A stretch of 64,000 nt of DNA from Nematopogon swammerdamellus (Eukaryota; Arthropoda; Insecta; Lepidoptera; Adelidae). Below, one piece after another: positions 24,461-45,321 of the stretch (the first letter of the stretch is position 1; every line of letters starts with the position of its first letter). Under the pieces are notes generated by a model that worked only from the letters and a program-made list of their open reading frames with translations, was not told where the DNA came from and did no database searches. The position numbers were made by a program, and so were the translations under genes. The stretch lies in the NCBI GenBank assembly GCA_946902875.1, contig OX336340.1:8577739-8641738 (forward strand), in the 5' to 3' direction.

Positions 24461-26769
24461 ATTTGTTTTAGTTTGTTAAAAAAAGTGGAACTTCAGAGAT
24501 GACAGAGTTGCCCTTGATCTCTTTTGTTTCGGACAAGATCCGCTGGCCATTTGGAAAAACGCGAGCTGTGACTTGATCCTTCTGCTGTTTAGTTGCTCCC
24601 GGCGCGGTTAAAATTCCGGCCTCCTCCGCGGCCAGCCCGGGCTGTTGAGAGCGCATCCGTCAGGCAGGCGACGGGCTCGGCCCTAACACCATCGCCCGGG
24701 CTACCACATCGAGGCCGCGCCGCTTCGGCTTTCGGCCCTAACTTCAACTATTCAATTAATTCTAGTTTTTCTTTGACCACCCTCTCAGGTATAAAATTTT
24801 CTTTAAAACCAACCACTGATTTACATATTGTTTTGTTATTTTTATTGGCGGGAGACAGCTGACCCGAGTCGTCAGAGTCAAAAGTTCTACCTTTCTTTAC
24901 CGTTCCTCCCCAGTAACTACCGTATTCTAAGTAGGTAAATAGCGTTGGAAGCAAGACTTGCGAATAATTCCAAATTGCTACAAGTGAGAGAAGAATTAAA
25001 TCAAAGGGAATTAGATGAATATAAAAAATATAAAAAGAGAGTAAATTATTAACAACTCCATGGCGACTTGCGCAAGCACTTTCCAAGTTTATCGAAACAG
25101 AAATATCTTCCACCATTTCCAACATAATTGTGCGTTTATATTATGTACGTGTATAATAATTGACCTTACTGAGCCTACACTAAAATTTAGTAAATATATA
25201 TATACATTCGTCAACTACATACAACTACTACTAGCTAGTATATAGGACAGCCCCCGGCCTATACAAAACAATGTGCACTATGCGTTTTACACATTTTTTA
25301 AGAGTGTGTGTGCATACCGTAGCCATGACATACGTATTACAACCCCACTTCCAATTTGGACCATCCGCACTCGAGTGCAGCCGGATAAAACTGAAGATAA
25401 ATCTGTAAAGGCTGTCACACACTCGCGTTCACAATGTGTGGGGCGCCAAGCAAGGGGAGACGACTGTTCCAGTAGTATGTCCACTTTTCTGCAGCCCCAT
25501 TTCGAAACGGAATGGAAAATGTTTTCGAATGAGTTTTTCTCAGTCTTATCGTACTAAATTTCCATGAAAAAACACATATTGAGAAAATTTTCATTCACAA
25601 AATGTTTAGATACTTAACGTTTTAGAGGACGCTCCTCATACCTATATTCTTAAAAATTGTGTGCGACAAATTAGGTAGTTTTTGTTCTTATTTATCATAC
25701 TCTTTTATTAAATAACAATTTAGGATACTCACCAAAAGTTGCTCCTGTAGATTAAAACCTCGCTCTCACATTAGCACTCTACTCACAATAATTTCTTACT
25801 CTACATACCCAAGGAAAAGCTACGTAAAACTGTTTAGATGTTATTCATACAATTAGAGAACAGAGTATATTGATTAATCAAGCTAATTAAGCAACTGCAC
25901 TTTAACTTTTCACCACTCACTGACGCGACTTCCACCATTTCATTTGCGACAACATTGTATAACTTCTTGAATAACACTCAGCAACTTCTTAAACTGTTTC
26001 TTGACCTTTATCAATCCCGCAACCAATAAGCACTGCCACAACTCCGTACCTAAATTCTACACTATGAAAATATGATTGGAAATAGAACCGTTCTAACGAT
26101 TTTAAAGTTTGTTTTCAAAATCTACGCTTCACGAAGCATGGGAAAGAGCGCTCAGCGCAGTGAGAAATGCGAACAGGGACGCGATTCTAGCGCGACTGAG
26201 CGCGACGCACCGCCGCGACGCCGCCGCCGCGACGCCTCCGCCGCGTCGCCTCCCGACTCCGTCGCGACGCCTGCCCACTGCAGCAGGTAGTAAACACAGC
26301 CACGTTGCTAGCGCATATGTATAATATACCTGTGGCTCGCTAGGTATATTGTCGTCGTACCTGCGTTATACCTATTACAAGTCGCCATAGAATTAGTGAA
26401 CTGTGAAAATTTGCAATCATCGAATGTTGGTGTACCTACTTATGAATACAAGACGCACTAGAGTGCCGACCTGTACTTCTGCTGCAAATTAGGCAGTGAA
26501 TGCCGTTGCTGGCATTCTCTACGTTGCTGGCACATTCAAAAATTCCAACACATTCATTGATACAAAAACTTCGAATCCATTAAATTTTATTGTCGAAAGA
26601 ATACAAATTTTTGGTAAAGAGACATTTTTCATATCATTCTAAAGAGAATACATGAATTAATTTTATTTATCTTTTTTACATTTGAGACTTTGAATAGAAT
26701 TTTGTAAAACTTTTCAAATTTGGCAAAAAATTGTACACCCATATTAATTAATTTATGAAACAGGAATAA
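24461..26769. other. Spacer with two CG-rich patches
   Basis: Patches at 24600-24740 and 26130-26290 are strongly CG-rich. The second ends CTGCAG|GTAGTA-like and could be a coding exon, but no protein is recognisable in any frame. The block 26455-26545 recurs at 30210-30295 (gagtgccgacctgtacttct versus gagtgccgacctgcacttct). Confidence 0.4.
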
Positions 26770-29147
26770 TAAAAAAAAGTTTTAAAAAACATAAAACCGA
26801 CTTCCTAAAAAAAGTAAAACTAAAAAACTATTTAAAATAAAAATATAAAAACCGCCTTCAAAAATATATGAAATAAAAACCTAAAAAAAAAAACGAACCC
26901 TAGAGTTGAAGGCGGTGCTAAAAAGGCTACACAAATCACAAAGGATATTATCATCCACTCATGTTTTCTTTCATTCATCATTTTTGCTTGCTTTAGCACC
27001 GCCTTAGTTTTACTTTTTTTAAGAAGTCGGTTTTATGTTTTTTAAAACTTTTTTTTTATTTCACAGTTTTTTTTAGTTATTTTTTTGGCTATTGATGTAC
27101 TCGCTTTCCAATCCGATCTTGACCCAATTAAAATAGGACCACGTCAGCCTCGATAGCTCAGTGGTGCAGGCAGTCAACTGTCGCTATTGAATGTTAAGCA
27201 ACGCTGGGTGCGGTCAGTATTTGGATGGGTGACCGCTGACCGTTGGAGGCTGACCGAGGTTCGGATTCCTCGTAAAACTGTAGGTCCGTTCCCTCCTAAT
27301 CTTACTTGGTGGTAGGGTTTAACCCGCCCGGGTTGGTACCACCGCACTGAATGAAACGTCGGTCGAAACGGCTATGTAAATAGTTTGTGTTTTCCGACCA
27401 GTTCAGTGTAGTCAGCACGATCAAAGGGGGAAGCACTGACATGGCACTTAGTTCACCCGGTGTTATGGGCTGACATCACGGACGGTGTAGGTGATGTTGC
27501 AGAACTTAGTAGAATGGACAGACATAAACGTGTTACGGAACCCTACTTTTATTATAAAATAACCGTCGGAGGACCTTGGTTGAAAATTGTGAAATTTAGT
27601 AGAACGGACAGACATACATTTGTTACGGAACCCTACTTTTATTATAAAATAACCGTCGGAGGGCCTTTGTTGAAAATTGTAAAATTTAGTAGAACGGACA
27701 GACATACATTTGTTACGGAACCCTACATTCATTTTGAAATAAATTTTAAATTTTGTAGAACGGACAGACATGCATTTGTTACGGAACCCTACATTCATCT
27801 TGCAGTACTTAGTAGAATGGACAGACATAAACGTGTTACGGAACCCTACTTTTATTATAAAATAACAGTCGGAGGACCTTGGTTGAAAATTGTAAAATTT
27901 AGTAGAACGGACAGACATGCATTTGTTACGGAAACCTACATTCATTTTGAAATAAATGTTAAATTTAGTAGAACGGACAGACATGCATTTGTTACGGAAC
28001 CCTACATTCATTTTGCGGAACTTAGTAGAATGGACAGACATAAACGTGTTACCGAACCCTACTTAACAGTTGCACTCCAGGAGTGCCGGCAGATCCCGTG
28101 CCACTCTAACTTAAGGTTTCATTTTAAAAATGACGCTGACGCGATGTCGCGAGTTATACATTTTTTACCCACCTAAAAAAGTGCCAAGCGCCGCTAAAGA
28201 AGTTTTCACTTCAAAAACCTCAGGGTTAACCCCTTTCAAATAACAAAAAAAAAAAAAAAATTCAAAATCGGCCCACAATTGACGGAGTAATCGCGTAACA
28301 AACATCCAAAAAAAGAAAACATACCGTCGAATTGAGAATCTCTTAGGTCTAAAGTAAATTGCTCGTGAAGACAAATGCAACGAGCCCAAACACGATGGGT
28401 TTATGATGTGTAGTTTAGGAGTTCCTATGGCCACCTTCTATCTCCATCATCAGACCAGCTCGATGGTACTCGTACCATAATAAATTCAGCGCACCTGGCC
28501 GGTCGGAAAAGATAAAAAATTTCAAATTTAGAACATTCATGAAACAAGGGTCCGAATATATTCACTAGTATATCGATTCATGTATTTCAACAGGACAGAG
28601 AAAATTTCAAAATATTATGTATTTAATACTTTTTAGTTCTTTTTTTTTTGTTTTTTGGAAATCGGTTTAATATTTTTTAAAACAGTTTTTATTTCATTCT
28701 TTTAAGTAATATTATTAGTAATATTACATAAAAAAGAATAATCGAAATCGATTGAAGTGGTACAGAATTATTCGCCATATGTGTCAGACTGCAAATTGCT
28801 GAATAAGTCCACATCACAAAAGTTTTGCTGAAGGTAACCACACACCATACTAATTTATCAAACTGAAAATTGCCGAAAACGACCACATCACAAGTTTTGC
28901 TGAAGGTAACCACACACCATAGTATTATGCTGATTTTTCGAAAACCACTGAACCAATTTCGATAAAATTGAAATGGGACCACCTCGGAAGTATGACCTAT
29001 CTAACAAAAAAAGAATTTTCTAAATCGGCCCTCAATTGACGGAGAAATCGCGTTACAAACATACAAAAAAAAAATAAAAAAAATAAAAAAAAAAAAAAAA
29101 CATACAGACGAATTGAGAACCTCCTCCTTTTTTGGAAGTCGGTTAAA
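26770..29147 (-). repeat. Composite repeat, arm C of the inverted duplication
   Basis: Reverse-complement match to 4692-6860, ending ggaagtcggttaaaaata at 29147. The internal agtagaacggacagacat array (27500-28070) is expanded relative to arm A, making long open frames on both strands. The SINE at 27143-27500 sits at the same internal site as in arm A, so the two blocks share ancestry after the SINE insertion. Confidence 0.8.
27143..27500 (+). mobile_element. SINE inside composite repeat arm C
   Basis: Head cagcctcgatagctcagtgg. The 5S-like segment ttaagcaacgctgggtgcgg, then tcagtatttggatgggtgac, lies at 27193-27236. The body and 3' end follow to gacggtgtaggtgatg. It lies at the equivalent point to the SINE in arm A. 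Confidence 0.85.
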
Positions 29148-29573
29148 AATAGACTCACAACAGCAATACATAATATCGTACAACCAGTTTGTAACCCGTA
29201 GGAAAATAAGTTTCTGTGCCACTAATTATTGTGATAGTAAATAGGTGCCTAGTCAATCCACACAAATTTATATTCTCTAACTAAAAGGTTTACTTATTGT
29301 ATGTAGTGTATGTATGCATATTTAAATTAAAGTTACGAAATTTGAATTGAACTATGTACTAAAATAAACAAAATAAAACAAACAAACCTTAAAGTACTTC
29401 TAAAAATTAAAGGACCTCTCGGGAAAGTAGGTACCGCGTTACGCCCGGGCCCAGCACAGCAGTCACCCGAGTATCTGCAGAGCCGTGTTCCTAAATAGTG
29501 CAATAGATTTTTTCCTCATAGAGGGGACCCATGCACTCTTCAACCTCTAAAGCACAGTAGTATCGTTGGGTCA
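29148..29573. other. Spacer
   Basis: AT-rich, no gene seen. It separates the inverted repeat from a LINE fragment. Confidence 0.45.
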
Positions 29574-29960
29574 TTGAGCCTGTTTTATCGGTACTACTAT
29601 GGCCGCTGCTGCTCTGACGAACTAACTTCCCTTATCCCTCCTCCTCCTGTTCGCCTTCGCCAAACCCGCCATAATCTCGCGGAACACCACTTCGTAGTCG
29701 ACAGAAGAGTTCTTCGAACTGCACGATTCTCTAAATCGTTCTTGTTCCGCACTACAAAGGTGTGGAACGGGCTCCCAGGGAATATCTTTCCCCACTCCTA
29801 CAATCCACGGATCTTCAAATCGCGGGTTAATAGCCTTTCCCCAGCGACATTAGTTCACCTCCAAGCCGGACTGGCACCTCCTCGGCGGTGAAATTGGCTG
29901 GGCCTGTGGCTTCGACCTCGGGCAGAGCCACCCAGTTCGGAAGCAATAAAAAAAACTCTA
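29574..29960 (+). mobile_element. CR1/Jockey-type LINE 3' end, second copy
   Basis: The frame encodes the C-terminal tail of the reverse-transcriptase protein: NLAEHHFVVDRRVLRTARFS, then TTKVWNGLPGNIFPHSYNPR and FKSRVNSL. The 3' sequence ggcagagccacccagttcgg, followed by aataaaaaaa, matches the element at 1226-1700. It is 5' truncated. Confidence 0.75.
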
Positions 29961-30312
29961 TGGCGAAAGGGATACAAATATAATTTTGAATGTCCTTCAA
30001 TGGCGGATATTTGAGATGTTTGGTGCGGGCAGTCTCAGTCAGCAGCAAAACCGGCTTTCCTGGCAGTGAACAAGACGTGACGGCGCAGGTGACATCCCAG
30101 ACGAGTGCCTCACCCTGTGACCACGGGATCAAGGTCATCCCGTCTGGCCGTCATCCCTGCTGAGACAGGGCTCCAAGATTGACGGCACATTAGAGTGACG
30201 GCACATTAGGCACAGTAGAGTGCCGACCTGCACTTCTGCTACAAATTAGGTCGTGAATATCGTTTGACTCTACATTGCTGGCACATTCAATTCCTACGGG
30301 CTGTGCTAGGAT

Positions 30313-30358
30313 TACACAGAACAGCGATCGGCGACCGGTCGTCATTTCTTGCTTGGTG
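30313..30358. repeat. Mini-hairpin family, second site (degenerate)
   Basis: acacagaacagcgatcggcg at the left matches the 14580 element. The right arm (ttgcttggtggg) is degraded. Confidence 0.4.
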
Positions 30359-30966
30359 GGTCTAGAAAAAAAGTCTAGAAATATGGTCTAGAACGCGCGG
30401 CGGCGGAGAGTGCGCGGGCGCACGCCCTCTGACGAAAAGTGCCTGGCACTTTAGGGCTTTTTTGACCTATAACTCTGGCACTTGAAGGGATAGTAGTCTA
30501 TGAGCTATGTTTATGTCATAGATTATATTCCAAATTCTTATTGTTGAACTGTCATGTCATCTTCTTCATTCAGATGTCGTAATTATTTAATTATTTTCTT
30601 TCTGAATAAAACCAAAATTTCCTGTTTCAAAAGTTTTATTCCTACAGTTTATACTACAGAAGGAGTGCGTAATCATTAGAACTATTTTTTTAATTGATAA
30701 ATTTCGTATAGCGGAATCATACAAACCGCCTATGGCAGCACATAGCTCAGGTTAGCCAACTTTATAGCTGGAGTTATATTATCCGTGGACCAGACATATA
30801 TTATATTGGTAATCCGTCACCGTGGACGGTCATTTAAACAGATGCAACACAACACGTCACATAAATTTCCTTGATAAGAAACCACCCTTGCCACCCATAA
30901 CAACCTTAAAACCAAGGATAACAAAATATAATTAGTACTAACTAAATGGTGTTCAAGGATGATGAT

Positions 30967-31020
30967 ACTAGGTCCTTTTACAGTTTCAGCTACCTAGCTG
31001 AAACTGTAAAAGGACCTAGT
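30967..31020. repeat. Perfect hairpin, 25-bp arms, 4-base loop
   Basis: The left arm 30967-30991 starts actaggtccttttacagttt. The loop is acct (30992-30995) and the right arm 30996-31020 is the exact complement. It lies about 800 bp upstream of the MetAP2 start codon. Confidence 0.9.
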
Positions 31021-31827
31021 ATTCTGATTTCTAATGTGTACCAAGAAACAAATAGGTAGTTTAATATGTTTTATTGACCAATTCAAATCTATTGGGGGAT
31101 AGAAGTTTCAAGTTTAGAGGGATTAGGAGAGGTTTTAAAAGGAGGGAAGACGCATTTTGAGTAGTCGTGGGGAATATATTATACAGCAGGCAACATATTA
31201 TATTATAAATTTACAGCATTTATAACGACAGAAATATTCCACCACATCTGCTGTTTGCTGTAATGCTGTTTTGCTATTTATCTCGTACGTACCGCCATCT
31301 AGTTGATATAATAAAAATTATTTGTTGTAGCCTGTAAGTATTTGAAGCTCTCGCTCGATAGAGGGCAGTGTTTATTGTATTTTGTAACTTAAACCTTAAT
31401 GCAATGATTTAAGGTTAAATTTTAAATAATTAAATAAAACAGCAGACTCGCACGTTGGAAATATATCATAGACTAGACTGCTGTTTGTTAGAAACAGCAA
31501 CCATAAACAGCAGACTGGCACGTTAGAAATATATTATAATTCTGCCTGCTGTATTCCCGTGATATAATATTTATCTCTTATTTCAATTATGCTAGTTATT
31601 CCAACAGCGTTAGGTTCAAATTCCAACACCACCACAAACAGCATTCTAACGATACAGCACTTTAAAACAGCTGCGATATAAAAACAGTTGTCCCCCTCTC
31701 TAATTTTGAGTGAGTGAGTTGGCAACCCTGCCATTCCATCCGTCACGCACGTCACGTCACTGACGGCGAGTGTAAGCGATATCGTAGCGCGCGCGTTTTT
31801 ACCTATTTCGTGAACTTCTATTATAAA

Positions 31828-39838
<8,011 letters not shown>

Positions 39839-39910
39839 CAGTGTAGTGTCCATTCGTTACCGTATCTGCGCTCTCTTATAATAACTCTACGTCAGCGTTT
39901 TCCCAAAAAT

Positions 39911-39916
39911 AATAAA
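39911..39916 (+). terminator. MetAP2: MetAP2 polyadenylation signal
   Basis: Canonical AATAAA lies 73 bp after the stop codon. A second AATAAA at 40365-40370 could give a longer 3' UTR. Confidence 0.7.
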
Positions 39917-40722
39917 GATTATTGAACATTTGCGACCACTGGCTACAGATACGACGCTGGACCAAACACGAGAACTTTTGTCTGTCAATTTAACTTTTCA
40001 TGCCGTGGGCATTAGATCTACACGAGAAAGAGAAAAGCATAAGGAGCAACTACAAACATGCGATTGTGTGTAAGCCCAAAGTATCATTTCCCTGATTCAC
40101 TCTGGGAGGTGAGAGGCAATAAGCTTAAACAAAATAAGGCAATATTTAAATGTACTGTGATGACACCACATGACAATGTCTCATAGTAATTTATTTTTGA
40201 GTGCTTTTAACGGTGAGTGGAGTGGTGATTATATCAAATTGAAGTTATACTTTAACAAATTAATTAAATAACTCATGATGAAGAAAGGCTACACAAGACA
40301 TTTTCTGAGCCGAGAATACAACTAACAAACTATGTAAATAAGATCGTGCTGAAAGCAGCTTGTAAATAAAGTTGTCACATAAATAACATAACATTATTTA
40401 CTCCATTTTAATTTTGGTGTAAAAAATTTACATGATCTTCTGTTTGTTACTCATTACTTATTGCCTTTTTTTAAATAAAGTATATTACATAAAACATATT
40501 TTGCGTTATTTGTATTTCACACTAAGTCACATTTCTATACTTTAATATTCTTTAGTTAGAACACTCACTCGTGCGATAAATGAGTGTACCCCTCAAAAAA
40601 TAGGCAATGGCAATGTTCTTCTTGTTTAAATTTTGGCAACCTTGTAGCAACATATTTAAACTATTTACTGTCTGTTGTATTGCCTGATCTAGCCGCGCTG
40701 TCTAGCATGTTAATACGTTTGA

Positions 40723-40799
40723 ATCACAGAACAACGATCGGGCCTCGGGCCACACCGCCCGCGCCCGGCCCCAGACCGGACTTTTTTGCTCTGTGGTTT
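40723..40799. repeat. Mini-hairpin family, third site
   Basis: aatcacagaacaacgatcgg faces ttttttgctctgtggttt across a CG-rich loop (cgcccgcgcccggcccc). It shares ends and core with 14580-14619 but has a longer loop. Confidence 0.45.
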
Positions 40800-42684
40800 G
40801 AAGACACCCATTTGGGAAACACGGAAGACAGTTCCGCACCCTAGCAGTATACACAACCCTGTTTGATTGTCTATGGTTCCACTAATCTTAGGATTATGTG
40901 ACGGCTAAAGAGATTATACATATCCAAAAGATAGTCTTAGGATTAGCTGAACCAGATATCCTCATTCCACTAATCTTACGATTGTCTCACAAATACAAAA
41001 TAAGATATACATTTCCACAAGATAATCATAAGATTAGCTAAAGGCTCAACCATAAGTTCTCACTTCTGTCTTTCTCACCTCAATAGTTCAAACTCGGGTG
41101 GGACATGAAGTCAACTAGATTAGCAAAAGTTCTGACTATGAACACTTTCGCGGTCACTGCATTTGTGCAGTCACTGGTGGAGCAAAAACAAAATGGTTTG
41201 ATTTGTATTCATGAGATAAATAAGAAATCAGAACATTGCAATTTTCAAGCTTTTATTTAAATTCCATAAAACAAACATAAAATAGAGGTATTTGCTATTC
41301 CTCAATAAATATAATCCATATGCTGCAATAAATTAAATTCAAGCATACTCAATCATCAAAGTAAAATAACAGATTAGGACACTACGCATGCGGTACAAAG
41401 GTACAGAAACGGTTCGCCCATCGCTGGAGCTGGAATCATATTCGTCTGGTACAATCTTATACCGTTACATTACATTATACAAAACCTCTAAAGCTACACA
41501 AAAACTACTACTGTCTCAAAATGAAGTCATCACAACGGAGCGGTCATTATCATCCCAGACACTGTTACAACTATGGAATGGTCACGCACACACTTACTCG
41601 CTCCGATGGCTTGACTAGATCTCTACGACTGGCCGGGGACGGTGATTAACTTCATTTTGATAATTAGACTAGGATTACGTTCTCATAATAGCACCTAATC
41701 AAGGGCAGCGACCTGATACAACTGTTGGAAAGACTGCCGAACAAAGTTGGTATGATTTCAAACTGCAACCTCGACTTCTTGTAGCCAAAGTTGGTTATAC
41801 CATAACAACGATCCTCTTAAGTTATGCTGCTTCCGTAAAAAACCACTGACTAAAGTGTGACCGCAGTACGCGGCAGCGGCAGACATTGTTCGCCGATATA
41901 TTGATGCGCCGTAATGCGCCGCTCCTCTGCAGTGCAGTTCCGCCTAGTGTAGTCGCACTCTAAGAGCCAGTACACATTGGGCGTTGGAAGTGTGTGGTAA
42001 TAGAGACGCGTCCATAAGAACTACTTCCCTCGTACCCACGTGTGCACATACAATCACGTGTTTTAACTGTTTATCAAATTTTTGGAAGAATGCACATTGC
42101 GTGGGCGTTAGTGGCACGCTCCGAAATGCATGAAGCCACCATTTGTACATTCAATTGCATGCTTTCAAGCAATTTTGCTTTCGATTCCTTAGAGTGAACG
42201 CACGGCCTTTATTTGGATAATCTAACAGTAGAACTATTACATAATATAAAAAAGTATAAAATACTACAGCCAATAAAAGGTTTACAAATTGTTTTCCAAA
42301 AGTTATTGAATGTTGTTAGTATGCAAGCACGATGTCAGATTGTGTATGCGTAATTGGGTTCCTGAGGAAGTATGAGACGGGTGAAAGGGAGGGAGGAATA
42401 GTGGTATATAGATATATAAATATGTAATTAGTATACCGATACTTAGAGCATCCTAACTAATAAAGCGGAAAATATGTAATGCTGACGACGTGCCGACCGA
42501 CAGGTGCGCCGTCGTTGTTCCTTTGTCACTTATATATAAAGTATAAAGAACTAGGTACTCAATGGTCAGTGTATGCCCGACTGCGCGGTGTCTTCCCTCT
42601 CACTCGTCATGTTGCGACGTCGGTAGAGGCGCCTCCAACTCAAGAGACTTTGTGTGGGGCGCGTTCGGCGTGTAAGGATGCTCA

Positions 42685-43520
42685 TTGTCGTCGCTCCTCT
42701 CCCCTGTGCAGCGCAGGCAGAGCTCGCCCGGTAGATGGTGTCGTCTATGTTTGTGTTCGAGCGGGTCCAAGCTGCCTGCCCCTGTGACTTCCCTCTTGGC
42801 CGTTGTGTCGTGGCGCTGGTGTCGGTGTGCGACATCCGCGGAACTCATTTGGCGTCCGTTTGTTGTTCATTACCTGGTTCCCTATTTGACTCCAGCGTGT
42901 CGACCTGGCGGTAGCAGCCTGCACACGCCGCCGACGATACAGAATCCGCGACATGACGAGCGAGAGGGACGACGCCGGGCGTACAGCCTGGACACTCTCT
43001 ACCGCGCGCAGTGGAAGGAGCACTCATCCGAGCAAACTGTCCGCGCCGCAATGTGGAGACCGCGACGCACACTAGCAGTGACACTACCGAAAACTTACAT
43101 ATTTGCATTGTTTGAAGAGTGCAGCACAGGGGACCAGACCGTGCGAACCGACTGCGCTCACTTCGATGGCTCCGAGCCCGCGACGACGACAAGCCCAAGC
43201 GCTTCCCTGACGAGTCCATGAGGCTGAAAATCTACGCCCAGAGCTGTGCTGTGTTACATCAACACTGTGCTTGCCCTTGTAACTCGCCACACATTCTCCT
43301 ACACATTCACGCCACTCACTGATGGCTCGCCAACGCCGTCGTCCTTGACACAACACGGAGGGTAGTAACCTTTCGAGAGCACACCTGTCGACACCGACCG
43401 ACACCCGATGGGGATGTGTTCAGCGCTCCGACAACCGCTACAAATTGCACGCTGAACGCAACATCGAGTGCCCAATGTGTACTAGCTCTAAAGGTCAATA
43501 CTTCAATATGAACAATGTAG
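42685..43520 (+). other. GC-rich coding-like patch, unidentified
   Basis: Base composition rises sharply over AT-rich flanks. Several frames stay open, including a 178-codon + frame (42685-43221) and a + frame at 43445-43666. The latter encodes ERNIECPMC and then NVGRHLFKHTK, a CxxC...HxxxH arrangement vaguely like a zinc finger. Splice-like CTGTGCAG sites occur. Frames on both strands are open, so I cannot pick one. It could be a decayed gene, a retrocopy or a GC-rich repeat. Confidence 0.2.
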
Positions 43521-43687
43521 GGAGACATTTATTTAAACATACTAAAATAAATATTGAACTACCACAATATTTCAAAACAGGTTATGCTTTAAAAAAAAAT
43601 AACCAAAACAATACTATATCAACCAAAAATATTTCAAAGTTTAAATGTTTTATTTACCCAAAATAACGTTTTGACATATGATGTTAT

Positions 43688-43747
43688 AGCTGTTATACTG
43701 CATCAACTGCAAACACCAATGTTTGCAGTTGATGCAGTATAACAGCT
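43688..43747. repeat. Perfect hairpin, 28-bp arms, 4-base loop
   Basis: The left arm 43688-43715 starts agctgttatactgcatcaac. The loop is ccaa (43716-43719) and the right arm 43720-43747 is the exact complement. Flanking ttat(a) words extend weak pairing. No target duplication was found. Confidence 0.9.
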
Positions 43748-45321
43748 GGAGCAAGTTATAATAGGCCGTAACACACACAGGTGTTCAGTAATTGGCGGTA
43801 TAATTTGAAATGGAGCTATTCTGTGCCTGAAGCTGAATAAAATATACAAAATTTGTTCTAAATTCTAAGATAAAAAAAATTCAGGTTACCATTTATTTGA
43901 AAAGCATATACGCAAAGAAAATGTTGGTGAAGTTATCATTTTCCACATAAGCACATTCAAATGTTCAGTTTTAGATACAGAACCAGCTTAGCTCCTTTCG
44001 GATTTTATCATCAATTTAATTTGCACACTGTATGTAAGTTAAAAATTTATTATTTTCAATTCGTGTGCCCTGCAATACATACAAGAGTAATATTTCTTAA
44101 TTATATAATTATTGCAATAACTCTAATATAAAACTATTGTAAAGTTGCATATTTTCATCCGTAATGTTGTTATAAGTTTAATTTTTGTTACACCAAAGTG
44201 AGTTGTTCGCTCTGAGCTAAAATCATATCGCTGTGGATCATATTGTTTTCTATTATTATTGTTTCTTTGCTAGATTACCTCATATTCTTTATCAATGGTC
44301 TAGGTCAGCAAATTCTTAATTTGCAGGCTAGTATAAAAACTAGTTTATATAGTGTCCTACTCTACAATTCATCTATAATAATTTATTCCGTTGCTTGTTA
44401 TGTCACAATCTGGCAACACTCAAGACTGTCGCCAACAAGTCGCCCCGCCGTTGTCTCTATTCATATTCACACATTATTTCCATATTCAAACTTCCACGCC
44501 GGCTAGCCACCTCACAAAACATTAACCCTTTGGCTTCCAAAAACTTTAAATGTTTTAAATATGTGACTTCAATTCTTCCTGCCACTTTCTTTTGATTAGA
44601 CGCGTTAACTTGGACAAAAACTCAGAACTTTCATAAAATAATTAAGTTAGATTGATCAACTCTATTGGCGCATAAAGCCAATGAAATTACCTACAAAACG
44701 ATGTGAAACAAGTGAGGATTAACTTGTTTAGAAACAAATACACCAAGAAAACCGGAAATTATTAAATCTTACCCACATATATTATATTTCAATGTGAATG
44801 AAAATGTGAAGATGAATTAAAGTAGGACTTGAATCCTTTCCATAAATAATACAAAAAAGGAACCCGGTGTAAAAAATTACAAGATGTCAGAATTTATTTC
44901 TTCTTTGTTGAACTGTGGAATGTTGGTAGGTGTGTTTGATGTCAATGGAAACATTTTTTATCCTTCTATCGACCTTTCTCTCTCTTTCCTAACTGAAAGA
45001 TAGTCAGAACAAACACTAGACGAATATTTTCGACCACTCTTATTGGCGCTCGCGTGGACACAACAAAAGTCGACAGTACAGACTGCGTGAATGACCTTGT
45101 CGTCCGCGCGGAACGCAACGGAAGCCAAAGGTTTAAACAAAAACTTAAAATTAATAAGTCGTCTCTCATGATGGTCCACTCCCCTCATTCCAAACACCAT
45201 AGAGCTACCTAAGCCGTAAATTATATTACATACCTATTGGCTTAACTGCGAAAATACAACTAAGCGAAACCTATTAAAATCACATGTTTAACTAAATATT
45301 GAGACTCTTGTAAGATCCTTA

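Larger units (their letters stand above)
29961..31827. other. MetAP2 upstream region
   Basis: No other gene was seen. It contains a perfect hairpin (30967-31020) and the repeat block 30210-30295. A pair of agcag-act-ggcacgtt(a/g)gaaatatat words occurs at 31441-31545. The promoter and 5' UTR of MetAP2 must lie close to 31827. The segment 31735-31800 is CG-richer, with cgtagcgcgcgcgttttt. No TATA box is convincing. Confidence 0.4.

Noticed and set aside
26109..26324. Ala/Pro/Arg-rich frame ending near a donor-like CAGGTAGTA
   Set aside because: Low-complexity CG-rich translation with no family resemblance and no partner exons.
27460..28176. 238-codon + frame and 192-codon antisense frame
   Set aside because: Both arise from the tandem agtagaacggacagacat units of the composite repeat. 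Both strands are open at once and the 5' part overlaps a SINE.
31714..31827. N-terminal extension of MetAP2 in the same frame upstream of 31828
   Set aside because: The frame is open, but the family starts with a short acidic segment as at 31828, and the upstream translation is not conserved-looking.
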